Shown: positions 17,076 through 26,913 of the stretch, one piece after another | Layout of the letters: every line of letters begins with the position of its first letter | Numbering within the stretch: position 1 is the stretch's first letter | From: JANQPA01 sp964548175 | GTDB lineage: Bacteria > Bacteroidota > Bacteroidia > Chitinophagales > Saprospiraceae | Length of the DNA: 64,000 nt | Reading direction: 5' to 3' | Assembly: GCA_964548175.1 (NCBI GenBank) | Contig: CAZJQS010000009.1 | Location: forward strand, 1-64,000 | Notes under the pieces: model-generated | Told to the model about the DNA's origin: nothing | The model's database searches: none | Seen by the model: only the letters and a program-made list of their open reading frames with translations | Position numbers and translations under genes: made by a program

Positions 17076-18752
17076 TTAATTGACGAACAGCTCGTATCCT
17101 TTGCTATTGATGCTGTAGATCATTCTATTCCCCTCCAACATGAAGTAAAACCGGTATTTTCCTTCTTCCAGTGCCGGTAAAGAACTTTTCCAGGTCGCGT
17201 TTACGGTGGATCGCCCTGGGATGGAACTGAGATGCAGACGGGCCTCCGATTCCCATTCCATGCCTGACCCTACGATGTACAAAATAGGGCGAACCGGCCA
17301 CAAGCGATCGTGCAGATTGATTTCATGAGTATATGGGTTATGAATAACGACCTCCCATTCCACCTCCGAACCACTTTGCGCTGCAAGGCCTTGTTCCTGT
17401 TTTATTTTAATTTCCAATTGCTGAACGATCTGGATGTCATCGACCGCACAAGTTTTCCTGTTTTTTCTAAATACCGTAAAAGGTTGCATTTCACGACAAT
17501 AGCACCATTCGGGCAAGCCGAAAAGCAGAACGTCCTTGCCATGGTAACGCTCTTCAAAAGACCAGATATCAAATTGATTTCGACGATAGCTGACCGGATC
17601 GTTTACAGCCGCAGAAAAATCTCCGCTGTAGAAGCTGTAAGTCGAAGGATCACGGTAATTGTCAACAAAAAGAACAGGCCTGTTGCCGGCTCGTTCTTTC
17701 AGGGCCCTGACCCATTCCTTTTTGTGAAACTCGGGTATCAGTCCGGCGCTTAATTCCGTCATAAGCAGTATTCTAACCGTCAGGACCAATGCAACGGAAA
17801 TCATGCTTAACCGGTAAAATAATCGGCGTCTGTGGGGATGTTTTTTCAAATATGACCACCCCATTAAAGCCAGAGGAATAGTAAGCACTACCGTCCACTG
17901 CGGTTCTGCATGACCCTTTAGGGTGGCCAGCAAAAAGAAACCCCAAAAGCCAACTGTAGTATACAGATAGGCCCGTTGCATAGCAGTACCCGCAGGCCAT
18001 TTTCTAAGAACCATGATCCAAAGAGGAAAGAGCAAAGGACTGAAGTTCACCACCTGGTTGATCACGAAATTTAAGGTGTGTTTTATGGCGTAAGGATTAT
18101 TTCGCCCTACCAAATGATATTTTAAAGAAGGAAATTCATTGGCCACCTGCCACCACAAATGAGGAATAAACAAAAAAGCGCCCAAAAAGGAAGCGACATA
18201 AAAGCGTGGCCGTAACAACAGCCGCAGGTTAGAGCCAAGAGTAAACAAAATGACCAGCACCCCATGATACTTGCTGTACAACATCAAAACCATAGCCAAG
18301 CCCAACAGCACGGTATTCCAGCAATTTTGATTTTTCAAAAAAAACTGATACCGCCAAAAGAAAAAAGCCGTAAAAAAAAGAAGCGGCGGATCCGGTGTAG
18401 TTATGAACCCATAAAGTTGGAACATCGGCATGGCGCCCAGCAGCAAAAACAACAACACCAGCTCCCTTTTTTCTTCCGGCTTTCCGGCCAGCAGCCAAAC
18501 CAGGAAAACGGTCCCGGCATGCATCAATATGGTCATCAGACGGACGCCCAGCTCATTGGGAATCAGCTCATAGCCTGCCCGGATCATCAAAGCCACCATC
18601 GGTGGATGATCAAAAAAACCCCAGGCCAGCTTTTGGGCATACATCCAATAGTAGGCTTCATCGGGATCCAGTTCCGTAAAATAAGATTGCAAACTGTTCA
18701 CCAGCATCCAAATCAACAAACCGGACAGCAACCAGCGGGAAGACTTCTTCAT
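17076..18752 (-). CDS. GT39/ArnT-like membrane glycosyltransferase
   Basis: This 558-residue inner-membrane protein has many hydrophobic helices. Near the N-terminus the first periplasmic loop carries ELDPDEAYYWMYAQ, with the acidic pair typical of polyprenyl-phosphate-sugar transferases (GT-C; PMT/ArnT), followed by WGFFDHPPMVALMI, typical of the PMT_2 group. The membrane part ends near residue 350 and is followed by a soluble domain of about 200 residues. Such enzymes move sugars from lipid-linked donors to lipids, glycans or proteins outside the membrane. The acceptor is unknown and no surface-glycan genes lie nearby. Confidence 0.88.
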   Translation of the reverse strand: MKKSSRWLLSGLLIWMLVNSLQSYFTELDPDEAYYWMYAQKLAWGFFDHPPMVALMIRAGYELIPNELGVRLMTILMHAGTVFLVWLLAGKPEEKRELVLLFLLLGAMPMFQLYGFITTPDPPLLFFTAFFFWRYQFFLKNQNCWNTVLLGLAMVLMLYSKYHGVLVILFTLGSNLRLLLRPRFYVASFLGAFLFIPHLWWQVANEFPSLKYHLVGRNNPYAIKHTLNFVINQVVNFSPLLFPLWIMVLRKWPAGTAMQRAYLYTTVGFWGFFLLATLKGHAEPQWTVVLTIPLALMGWSYLKKHPHRRRLFYRLSMISVALVLTVRILLMTELSAGLIPEFHKKEWVRALKERAGNRPVLFVDNYRDPSTYSFYSGDFSAAVNDPVSYRRNQFDIWSFEERYHGKDVLLFGLPEWCYCREMQPFTVFRKNRKTCAVDDIQIVQQLEIKIKQEQGLAAQSGSEVEWEVVIHNPYTHEINLHDRLWPVRPILYIVGSGMEWESEARLHLSSIPGRSTVNATWKSSLPALEEGKYRFYFMLEGNRMIYSINSKGYELFVN

Positions 18753-18900
18753 GTCGTTTTATTCCAATGCTTGAATTTACCACAAACATAATTAAACTAT
18801 TGCAAACCCTTTTCCGGGCCTCCGAACGCGGAAATGGGTTTACAATAGAACCCCGACAAGGGGGTTCTTATAGGTAGAGCCTGCTTATTCTGTCGCTTAT

Positions 18901-19716
18901 TTAATCTGAAAAACGAAATTCTTTTGAAAGGATGGGCTTTAAGTCATCAAAAGACACCAGGAAAGAGATGGATCCATTGGCGTAGTCAGAAGCTTCGTAA
19001 GGATTGTAGAAAAGCAGAATGCCATCTTCCTTGATCGCAAAATTTTCAGGAAGCATGAAGAAGGACTCGCTGGTCAATTCAATGAGAGGCTGCTCGTCGG
19101 TATCCTGCCTTTTCTTTTTCCCGAAAAGAATATCTTCTGCAATGACTTTGAATTGCTCCACATCTCGCACCACATCACCGAGATCCAGCAAGTCACCGGT
19201 TTGGGTGTTGAAATTAAGCAAGGTGGTATGATGATTAGGATGAGCGCCGCCGGTATAGGAATTATTGTCAAGCCGCAAGCAGACCGTATGGTCGGATTGG
19301 TATTCTACTTTGCCCTGTATTTTCAACTCCCAGGGGATGGTAAAAAATTCTGCTCTGGTTACATATTGTTCATAAAGTTTGATGAATTCGGACATGGCCG
19401 AATCCAGGTTGACGACCAGCTTCTGATTATCTGAAAAAACGGCAAGCGATTCCAGAACTTTTTGTTCCGTGACCCGGTTGATTCTGCTCTGGACCTCCGG
19501 ATTTCCTGAGATAACTCGCGGATAGCGCACACTGACCTTGGCGCAGTCCATCTCGCAGGTTTTTGACCGCTTAATTAGAGTAACCTCTTTGAAATTAAGC
19601 TGCGCATTGTCCGGAAGATCAGAGGTTTGATCATTTAAGCAAGACCATAATCCAACTAAAATAACGATCGGCAAAGGGATCATCCACACACGCAGCTTCA
19701 TAATTTTAACATTCAA
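18901..19716 (-). CDS. DUF4163/DUF3298 (RsiV-like) lipoprotein
   Basis: This 271-residue lipoprotein has its lipobox ending GLWSC near residue 26. The N-terminal half matches the DUF4163 (PdaC) pattern. The C-terminal half is DUF3298-like, with NNSYTGGAHPNHHTTLLNFNTQTG followed by LLDLGDVV. Related proteins are exported and some bind peptidoglycan or act as lysozyme-sensing anti-sigma factors, but no sigma factor is adjacent here. A start at an internal Met six codons in (19701) is equally possible. Function unknown. Confidence 0.8.
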   Translation of the reverse strand: MNVKIMKLRVWMIPLPIVILVGLWSCLNDQTSDLPDNAQLNFKEVTLIKRSKTCEMDCAKVSVRYPRVISGNPEVQSRINRVTEQKVLESLAVFSDNQKLVVNLDSAMSEFIKLYEQYVTRAEFFTIPWELKIQGKVEYQSDHTVCLRLDNNSYTGGAHPNHHTTLLNFNTQTGDLLDLGDVVRDVEQFKVIAEDILFGKKKRQDTDEQPLIELTSESFFMLPENFAIKEDGILLFYNPYEASDYANGSISFLVSFDDLKPILSKEFRFSD

Positions 19717-19874
19717 AATGTGACAAAACGGTTATCAGGAAATGTCAGACAGCAGTTCAAACATAATTTTATTTCAAATATGTCCAGAACTCATATTTTC
19801 TTATATGGGGAAAATACGGAATTTACCGGCATAAATCAAATGTTAACCGACTGATATTACAGAAATTAATTTAA

Positions 19875-20561
19875 TTATTTGCGTAAAAGGTCTCCTAAAG
19901 TTTTATTGCCTCGTTTTTGAAGTCGATCCAGCATTTTCAAGAACAGAACAGCGGTAATATAGGCATCTCCCGGAGCCGTGTGACGCCCACTGAGAGGAAT
20001 GCGGTAGTTTTTGGCTAGCTGATCCAGGGAAAGCTCACCTGCCAGCAAGTGATGATGAGGCGGCAGCAATCTGCGAGCCAGATGAATGGTATCGATCTTA
20101 TGGTTGCGGAGTTTTACCTTTTCCCCGGTTAATTCTTCAAGAGACTGGTTGATCATGCTCACGTCAAAGCTAATGTGATGCCCAATGAGGACGGCGTCCT
20201 TGACATAAGCCAGAAAATCAGCAATGGCGACCGATTCGAGCAAGCTCTCCTCTCTGCTGACCGGCAGGATGCCGTGAATGGTCACGCTTTCGCCTATGGG
20301 TTCATAGGCTTGATGGATAAGGCACTCAAACCGGTCTTCGATATCGATAGCCCAATTCTGGATGGCCACTGCCCCGATCGACAGCATCTGGTCGTTGCTC
20401 GGATCCAGCCCTGTGGTTTCAGTATCGAAACAAACAAACCTGATCTTTTCGATAGGTGAGGACTTGGCGTAAGTCGTCTGAAAGTACTGCAGATACGCCC
20501 TCCAGAATTCCGGAAGGTCGGTGGTGTTTTTGTGTTTGGATTTGAACCAATTCTTAAACAT
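19875..20561 (-). CDS. DEDDh 3'-5' exonuclease (DnaQ-like)
   Basis: This 228-residue exonuclease has FDTETTGLDPS (ExoI), a middle LIGHHISFD (ExoII), and a C-terminal HTAPGDAYITAVLF (ExoIII, with the DEDDh His). It is related to DNA polymerase III epsilon but short and separate. Its start lies 38 bp beyond the stop of the cNMP/CBS/DUF294 gene on the same strand. This exonuclease-DUF294 pair recurs beside acetate permease and acetyl-CoA synthetase genes in many bacteria, as it does here. The role of the pair in acetate metabolism is unclear. Confidence 0.9.
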   Translation of the reverse strand: MFKNWFKSKHKNTTDLPEFWRAYLQYFQTTYAKSSPIEKIRFVCFDTETTGLDPSNDQMLSIGAVAIQNWAIDIEDRFECLIHQAYEPIGESVTIHGILPVSREESLLESVAIADFLAYVKDAVLIGHHISFDVSMINQSLEELTGEKVKLRNHKIDTIHLARRLLPPHHHLLAGELSLDQLAKNYRIPLSGRHTAPGDAYITAVLFLKMLDRLQKRGNKTLGDLLRK

Positions 20562-20599
20562 TGCAGGTTCAATTATTTGGATTCAAAGATATATCGATT

Positions 20600-22534
20600 T
20601 TACCTAACATACATCACCTGAAATCTCGTAGCGATCAGGGTTTGCAGATCGCCTATAGGTTTGAAGCTGTTTCTGAGGTGTAGCCTTTCCATTTTAGACA
20701 GATCTGAAGGATTGATGAACCGGCCTGAATCATTGTTTTTCAATCCCTGCAGAGCACGGTATCGCATGAGGATCTCATAGGCATCCGCTGCTTGCTGATA
20801 CAATTCTTCGTTTTGAGGTTCCAGTTCAGCCAGTTTTTCAAACCGCCGGAAGGTATTGTTGACGCCCCCCTTTCGCGCATGAAGAATTAACAGTCTGGCG
20901 GCATCAGCGAGCGGCATCATGGCTCTTCCTTTGATGTCGAATTCATCCTTGTGTTCTCCACTTTTTTCAACCACAAAATTTCTGAAAAAGGTCAATAGCG
21001 GCGGCCGTTCGATGGCATTTTTGGCCAGATAGGTTATAAAAAGGGATTGCTTGTCGAGAGACTGAAAGATGTGTTCGGTCAATGCCTCCGCCAAAGTGAA
21101 TTGGCCAAACACAGGTCTGAAATCAAAGAAAATGGTGCTGTGCAAGACTGCTATGGGAGTGGGTTCGTTGATCCAGGAGGAAAACTGCTGTTTCCATTCT
21201 TCCAGAGAAAGGCACCAGCGCGGATTGCTTGCCATCATTTCAGCGGGGCAATATTCGAAGCCGCATTCATTCAGGATTTCGGTGGTATATGCGGCCATTT
21301 TCAGGAAATAGCCTTTAACGTCCGCATAGGCGTCTTTGGAAACCGGCTCGAATATCAGCGCATTGTCCTGATCAGTGCGCAGCAGCTGTTCCCGGCGTCC
21401 TTCACTACCAAGCGCCAGCCAGCAAAAAGCCACACCGGGATGCTGTTCCCCTTCCTGATCCAGCCGTTTAATGGATAATTGCACGGCGCGCACGATCAAA
21501 GCATCATTAACTTCAGAGATGATATTAGTGATATAGGCGATAGATACCTCCTGAAAAAGGTATTTCTCCAGCAGTTGCTCCGCCCGCTCCCGTATCTGCC
21601 GAAGTTGAGCGGCATTCTCGCTTCTGCTGACCTCCCGGATGAGAATGGCGGGATTGCTTCCTTGCAGGACCATCAGATCATGCTCGGAGATTACACCTTT
21701 AAGGGAAGACTGATCCGTTCCGTCTTCTGTCAGGCAAAGATGATTGATCTTGTGACGGATCATCCGGATCTGAACATCCGCTACACTCAACTGAGGTAAA
21801 GCAGTAATGACCGGGCTCGACATAATATGCTTAACCGGCTGGTCAAGTGTAAACAAACCGGTGGCCACTTTTTTGCGAAGGTCTTTGTCCGTGATGATCC
21901 CGACGGGATGGTTCTGCTCGTTGACGATAATGATGGATCCGACTTCCTTTTCCGACATGATGCCTGCTGCCGACTGAATGCTGGTGTCCGGAGAACAACT
22001 AACTGGAGATTTGCTGCTTTCAATCGATTGTACTTCCACCAGGTTTACCTCCTCCAGTAAAGACCGCACCTGATGGTCCGGACCGTATCCCGTTTTAGCA
22101 TTGAAAGCCTTCGGCCGGGCGCCTGCGGCAAAGGTAGAAGCCAGATACAAGGCGATCCGTGAATTTGACTCCATGATACGTCTGAAGTCCTTAGTCCGGA
22201 TTGCGTAAAGCAGGCATTCCTCGCCCGCCCGGGCCGTCAGTGCATAGGCTTCTTCCGCCAGCAGGGGACGTATTCCGAAAAGGTCGCCTTCATCGCATTC
22301 ATCCATCAACAAGGGGCCACCTTCTTCCTCCCGAATCAGCTGAACTGCTCCTTCGTGGACGATATAAAAAAAAGCGCTGGGCTCATCTCCCTGCCTGAAT
22401 ATGACCTCCCCTACCTTTTTATACTGAACCACAACCTTAGCAGAGACACGCATCAGATCTTCTTCATCCATTAAGCTAAAGGGAGGATAAGCTTTTAAAA
22501 AATCAAAAATGCGCTGTGGGATGGTGTTTTGCAT
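20600..22534 (-). CDS. cNMP-binding, CBS-pair, DUF294 nucleotidyltransferase
   Basis: This 644-residue cytoplasmic protein contains, in order: a cyclic-nucleotide-binding domain (about 10-130; VGEVIFRQGDEPSAFFYIV), a CBS pair (about 175-290; VGSIIIVNEQNHPVGIITDKDLR and a second CBS with VISEHDLMVL), a DUF294 nucleotidyltransferase-like domain with GSEGRREQLLRTDQDNALI near residue 375, and a DUF294 C-terminal domain. The Asp pair in TDQDN fits a Pol-beta-type metal site, as in GlnD relatives. It probably senses cNMP and adenylate and modifies a partner. It is co-directional with the exonuclease and divergent from the ArsR gene. Confidence 0.9.
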   Translation of the reverse strand: MQNTIPQRIFDFLKAYPPFSLMDEEDLMRVSAKVVVQYKKVGEVIFRQGDEPSAFFYIVHEGAVQLIREEEGGPLLMDECDEGDLFGIRPLLAEEAYALTARAGEECLLYAIRTKDFRRIMESNSRIALYLASTFAAGARPKAFNAKTGYGPDHQVRSLLEEVNLVEVQSIESSKSPVSCSPDTSIQSAAGIMSEKEVGSIIIVNEQNHPVGIITDKDLRKKVATGLFTLDQPVKHIMSSPVITALPQLSVADVQIRMIRHKINHLCLTEDGTDQSSLKGVISEHDLMVLQGSNPAILIREVSRSENAAQLRQIRERAEQLLEKYLFQEVSIAYITNIISEVNDALIVRAVQLSIKRLDQEGEQHPGVAFCWLALGSEGRREQLLRTDQDNALIFEPVSKDAYADVKGYFLKMAAYTTEILNECGFEYCPAEMMASNPRWCLSLEEWKQQFSSWINEPTPIAVLHSTIFFDFRPVFGQFTLAEALTEHIFQSLDKQSLFITYLAKNAIERPPLLTFFRNFVVEKSGEHKDEFDIKGRAMMPLADAARLLILHARKGGVNNTFRRFEKLAELEPQNEELYQQAADAYEILMRYRALQGLKNNDSGRFINPSDLSKMERLHLRNSFKPIGDLQTLIATRFQVMYVR

Positions 22535-22581
22535 AAGGTTTATTTCCAGAATTAAAATAAAAATTGATGCTTTGAACCATT

Positions 22582-22597
22582 TATCTATATATATTTG
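22582..22597 (+). promoter_or_regulatory. AT-rich motif TATCTATATATATTTG
   Basis: It lies between the divergent DUF294 and ArsR genes. TATCTATA or its complement recurs at 23342-23349 and 30639-30646, and a near copy (TATCTATC) at 23081-23088, all in intergenic DNA of the acetate island. A shared operator, perhaps for the local ArsR protein, is inferred. Confidence 0.35.
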
Positions 22598-22762
22598 TTA
22601 ATAAGTAACCAAGCAAACCATTTCAAATATAGTTTTGATGCCTGATGCGCCAAACCTGCATTGATAGCCACGTTCTGCCGCCACATAAGCCCGGTCGGTA
22701 AACTGTATTTGAGACAGCCTCAAAATGGTGTGATTAAGTGGTTGGACAAAAATCATAAAATA

Positions 22763-23053
22763 ATGAAAACTCACTTCAAAGAAAGTTTTCTTGAAAATTC
22801 AACGGAAACCCTAAGGGCCATAGCCCACCCCATACGCATTGCCATCCTGGACCTGCTTCACAAGAACGGTCAAATGACCGTGACCGATATCTATACCCGG
22901 TTAAATATCGAACAAGCCATCGCTTCCCATCACCTCCGAATATTAAAAAACAAAAATGTTGTCGCAGTGCAAAGGGACGGCAAGAACTCCCTCTATTCCC
23001 TAGCCTCCTCCGAGTTTTATGATATCGTGGAAACCCTGACTAAAGTCCTTTAA
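22763..23053 (+). CDS. ArsR-family transcriptional regulator
   Basis: A 96-residue winged-helix repressor-type protein from the ATG at 22763 (KTHFKESFLENSTETLRAI); a longer open frame upstream adds a tail not seen in the family. Core motifs are LRAIAHPIRIAILDLLHKNG, the recognition segment IEQAIASHHLRILKNKNVV, and the wing VQRDGKNSLYSLA. The typical metal-binding Cys of ArsR/SmtB is absent, so it likely senses something else. It sits between the DUF294 protein and the porin/symporter genes, and is a natural candidate regulator of the acetate island. Confidence 0.88.
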   Translation: MKTHFKESFLENSTETLRAIAHPIRIAILDLLHKNGQMTVTDIYTRLNIEQAIASHHLRILKNKNVVAVQRDGKNSLYSLASSEFYDIVETLTKVL

Positions 23054-23422
23054 CCTTTCTGCTAAAGTACAAAAAACATATATCTATCTTTATATACAAA
23101 TATTCTTTGGAATATTTTTCCTCTTCCTGTTCGTTGTTCTGAAATTTCCTCGCCGTAAGGCTTCAATAAATCTCCCTAAACAATTAATTACCAATAGCTT
23201 ATCAACAAACACCTTGCTTCTTTTTACAGCCAAATTATGTAAGGCAACCCTTTAAAAGGCCAAAAAAGTAACGGTTTTTTAGCTTCAAATGAACATAAAA
23301 TTTGTTTTCAGGATTTTTTTCGGTCATTTTATTTATATATATATAGATATCTGTATACTTTAGTGTCAACAAAACGAAAGACGGTCGAACAAAATGAAAT
23401 TCCAACTTAAAAAACTCCTCTC
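23054..23422. other. 369-bp AT-rich intergenic region with candidate sites
   Basis: This non-coding stretch precedes the porin. It holds a perfect 8-bp inverted repeat, AAATATTC-TTTG-GAATATTT, at 23098-23117, near the end of arsR and followed by T-rich DNA. It also holds two copies of the island motif: TATCTATC at 23081-23088 and TATAGATA at 23342-23349, the latter within an alternating TA tract at 23334-23350. The promoter for the porin-symporter genes is expected here. No coding potential is seen. Confidence 0.5.
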
Positions 23423-24657
23423 ATGGTTAAGCAAGTAATTAGTGTAATGTTTATTACCCTGTTGCTGGTAGCCTTCAACAAACGGCTCGGTGCGCAGGAA
23501 AACGCGGATCATTCGTATAAGCCATTGACGCTCAAGTTAGACGAAAGTGGCCAGAAATACATCCGCTTTATCACGTGGCATCAGATCTGGGCGACGACCA
23601 ATGACCTGAACAGCGAGTCTGAGTTGCAAATAACTCCCAGCATTCGCCGTTCCCGATTTCTGGCATATGCGCAGGTTTCTCTGAAGTTCCTCATTTTGAC
23701 ACACTTTGGCTTAAACGGACTAACGCCTTCGAATTTAACCTCACTTGGCAACAACGGGGATGCCCCGCAGCTTTTTTTGCACGATGCCTGGACGGAGTTC
23801 AAAGTCGGCAATAACCATTACATTGGAGGAGGGCTTCATTATTGGAAAGGACTGACGCGTCTGGCCAGTCAGAGCACCTTGAATTTCATGACGCTGGACC
23901 AGTCCAGACCGTTCACACACTGGCATTCTTTGGGCATTTCGGATCAATTTGCACGTCATCTGGGCATTTACGCCAAGGGATCATTGGGCAAAATAGATTA
24001 CCGAATTGCCCTGAATGCCCCTGCAATCCGATCAGCGACGGCAGAGATTTCGGTTTAAACAACAGCAACCTTACTTACACAGGCGTTTCCACACCTAACG
24101 AACTGGGAGAAGCAGCCGGAGGAAGCATTCTTGAAGGATATTTCAACTTCAGCTTTTTTGAAAAAGAATCAACCAAACTTCCTTATTACGTAGGCTCTTA
24201 CCTGGGGAAAAAGAAAATATTCAATATCGGCGCCGGCTTTTTCACCCACCCGGATGGGATGTATAATAGCAATACCGGAGAACACGAAAGTGTAGGCCAC
24301 TTTGCCGCAGATGCCTTCTTAGACTTGCCTACCGGCTCGGGCGGATTAACGGCTTACACTTCTTTCAGCAGCTTTAATTACGGCGAAAACTACGTCAGCC
24401 GCTGGGCTGGCACGGGGACGGTGGTCTATGCTCATGTGGGATATTACATCAACAGCGCCAAGATCATGCCCTACGTAGCCTTCCAGTCAGCGAATTACGA
24501 AGGCTTCCCCGATCATCGCCCTACCGCTCTGGACATTGGTTTGAATTATCATATTCTCGATCATAATGCTAAATTAACGCTGGAATATCATCGCATCGCT
24601 GATGACCCCCGGGAAGAGAGCAGCCAGCTTCGCCTGCAGGCCCATATTTTCCTTTAA
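23423..24657 (+). pseudogene. Outer-membrane porin, frameshifted
   Basis: Two overlapping frames together make one exported porin of about 411 residues. The first frame has a signal peptide (about residues 1-24, ending LGAQ) and beta-barrel sequence such as HDAWTEFKVGNNHYIGGGLHYWKG, until KIDYRIALNAPA. It then breaks and stops at 24058. The second frame continues from NPISDGRDFGLNNSN to a C-terminus typical of a barrel (QLRLQAHIFL). The break lies at about 24022-24027, in CCTGCAATCCG, and is explained by loss of one base, for example one C. The gene is directly upstream of the DUF4212/symporter pair, so uptake of short-chain acids through the outer membrane is inferred. It could be real inactivation or a sequencing error. 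Confidence 0.75.
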
Positions 24658-24688
24658 GGACAAATTTTTTCAAAAAAAACTTTCAATC

Positions 24689-24946
24689 ATGTCTGAAAAA
24701 AATTTACAACAATACTGGCGGACCAACGTCAGGTACCTTACGATCCTGCTGTCTATCTGGTTCGTGGTGTCTTACGGTTGCGGCATCTTATTCGCAGAGC
24801 AGCTGAACGCCTTTCAAATCGGAGGTTATCCGCTGGGCTTCTGGTTTGCTCAGCAAGGCTCTATCTATGTTTTCGTCATTCTCATTTTCGTTTATGTATA
24901 CCTGATGAATAATCTGGACAAGAAGTACGATGTAGATGAAAAATAA
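24689..24946 (+). CDS. DUF4212 small subunit of SLC5 symporter
   Basis: An 85-residue inner-membrane protein from the ATG at 24689. The start QQYWRTNVRYLTILLSIWF, the internal QIGGYPLGFWFAQQGSIYVFV and the end VYLMNNLDKKYDVDE match DUF4212, the small partner encoded directly before acetate/short-chain-acid sodium symporters (VC_2705 subfamily). Two transmembrane helices are visible. The symporter gene starts 51 bp later. Confidence 0.93.
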   Translation: MSEKNLQQYWRTNVRYLTILLSIWFVVSYGCGILFAEQLNAFQIGGYPLGFWFAQQGSIYVFVILIFVYVYLMNNLDKKYDVDEK

Positions 24947-24997
24947 CGGACCTACTATTGCTTTAAAAAAATTCTCAACGGTTAAAAAAATACAATC

Positions 24998-26719
24998 ATG
25001 GATGTTCAAACCTGGACGTTTATCATCGTGGGGCTGACCTTTGCCCTCTACATCGGCGTGGCCATTTGGTCAAGAGCCGGCTCCACTTCCGAATTTTATG
25101 TAGCGGGCGGCGGAGTGCCTCCTATCGTTAATGGCCTGGCAACGGCTGCTGACTGGATGTCGGCTGCTTCCTTTATTTCCATGGCCGGGCTCATTGCCTT
25201 TATGGGTTATCAAGGCGCTCAGTACCTGATGGGCTGGACGGGAGGATATGTGCTGCTGGCCTTATTGCTGGCCCCTTATCTTCGCAAATTTGGAAAATTT
25301 ACCGTTCCTGATTTTATAGGCGAACGCTATTACTCCCAAACAGCGCGTCTGGTGGCGGCGCTTTGTGCTTTGTTCATATCATTCACCTATGTTGTCGGAC
25401 AAATGAAAGGCGTTGGAGTTGCCTTCTCCAGGTTCCTGGAAGTGGATTATGAATGGGGAGTGGTCATTGGCGTCGGCATCGTTTTCTTTTATGCCGTGCT
25501 GGGTGGGATGAAAGGCATCACCTACACCCAGGTCGCACAGTATTGTGTGCTGATCTTCGCTTACATGGTCCCGGCTATTTTTATCTCCATCATGATGGTC
25601 GGAACACCCATTCCTCAGCTTGGATTGGGCGGAGATCTGGCGGACGGCACCCCGCTGCTGGCCAAATTAGATCAACTGTCCACAGACCTTGGCTTCAAGG
25701 AATATACTTCTTCGAAAAAGACCAGCGTAGACCTGTTCTTTGTAACGGCGGCGCTGATGCTGGGCACGGCCGGCTTGCCGCACGTCATTGTTCGCTTTTT
25801 CACCGTACCTAAGGTTTCCGGCGCACGGGTTTCGGCAGGATGGGCATTGATCTTTATAGCCTTGCTGTATACTACGGCGCCAGCCATCGCCGCTTTCGCC
25901 AAAACCAACCTGATCAATACCGTTAACAATAAGGAATATGCAGAGCTGCCCCCATGGTTTAACAACTGGGAAAGAACGGGACTGCTGACCTTTGAAGACA
26001 AAAACAACGACGGTAAGGTCCAGTATTATAATGACGCCAACAACGAATTTGTCAATAACATTGCCGCTCCCAAAGGCTGGGAAGGAAATGAACTGACGGT
26101 CGACCGGGACATCATGGTGCTTGCCAATCCGGAAATCGCCTCCTTACCTGGGTGGGTTGTCGCCCTGGTCGTGGCAGGTGGTCTGGCCTCAGCGCTATCC
26201 ACTGCCGCCGGCCTGTTATTGGTGATCTCTTCTTCCATTTCCCATGACATCCTCAAGAAATGGCTGATGCCGCAAATCTCTGAAAAGGGCGAATTAAGAG
26301 CAGCTCGTATCGCGATCGCTATAGCCGTAGTGGTGGCAGGTTATGCCGGCATTAATCCTCCGGGCTTTGTGGCGCAGGTCGTGGCCTTCGCTTTTGGCCT
26401 GGCCGCAGCTTCCTTTTTCCCCGCCATCGTGCTGGGCATTTTTTCAAAGCGAATGAATATGCAAGGGGCTGTCGCAGGCATGATCATTGGCTTGATATTT
26501 ACCGCTTCTTACATCATTTACTTCAAATATGGCGGCGGCACCCCGGACCAATACTGGTTCGGTATTTCTCCCGAGGGCATCGGCACTTTAGGTATGCTTA
26601 TTAACTTTGTAGTGTCCATCACCGTCTCTCAATTAACGCCTGCTCCTCCTGCAAGTGTTCAGGATATTGTGGAGAACATACGCATACCAAGAGGATCTGG
26701 AGAGGCGACCGGGCATTGA
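24998..26719 (+). CDS. Sodium:solute symporter, acetate type (SLC5)
   Basis: This 573-residue inner-membrane transporter has about 13 helices and is a VC_2705/ActP-like SLC5 member. Typical segments are EFYVAGGGVPPIVNGLATAA, AASFISMAGLIAFMGYQG, GYVLLALLLAPYLRKFG and LGTAGLPHVIVRFFTVP. The loop following residue 333 carries an EF-hand-like sequence DKNNDGKVQYYND, a feature of this subfamily that may bind calcium. Sodium-driven uptake of acetate, propionate or a similar acid is inferred from the family and from acs and prpE downstream. The gene itself is intact although its neighbours on both sides are broken. Confidence 0.93.
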   Translation: MDVQTWTFIIVGLTFALYIGVAIWSRAGSTSEFYVAGGGVPPIVNGLATAADWMSAASFISMAGLIAFMGYQGAQYLMGWTGGYVLLALLLAPYLRKFGKFTVPDFIGERYYSQTARLVAALCALFISFTYVVGQMKGVGVAFSRFLEVDYEWGVVIGVGIVFFYAVLGGMKGITYTQVAQYCVLIFAYMVPAIFISIMMVGTPIPQLGLGGDLADGTPLLAKLDQLSTDLGFKEYTSSKKTSVDLFFVTAALMLGTAGLPHVIVRFFTVPKVSGARVSAGWALIFIALLYTTAPAIAAFAKTNLINTVNNKEYAELPPWFNNWERTGLLTFEDKNNDGKVQYYNDANNEFVNNIAAPKGWEGNELTVDRDIMVLANPEIASLPGWVVALVVAGGLASALSTAAGLLLVISSSISHDILKKWLMPQISEKGELRAARIAIAIAVVVAGYAGINPPGFVAQVVAFAFGLAAASFFPAIVLGIFSKRMNMQGAVAGMIIGLIFTASYIIYFKYGGGTPDQYWFGISPEGIGTLGMLINFVVSITVSQLTPAPPASVQDIVENIRIPRGSGEATGH

Positions 26720-26913
26720 TGTTGGTTGGTGGCTAAACCTAAATCCTCCCGAATACAGAGGTATTTTTGTGAAATTCGCGAAATCTGCCCGATCTTTCTA
26801 TTGTGGAAGCTACGCAGGTCAGAAGGCACTTAGCTGAAAAAAGGCTAGAATTCGGGATAATCTATATTCAACTGATCACCAACGCTACTGCCATGCACAG
26901 AAGCACACATTTT

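Noticed and set aside
22661..22762. N-terminal extension of the ArsR gene
   Set aside because: The extra 34 residues are not family-like, and a good start (ATG at 22763) gives the usual ArsR length.
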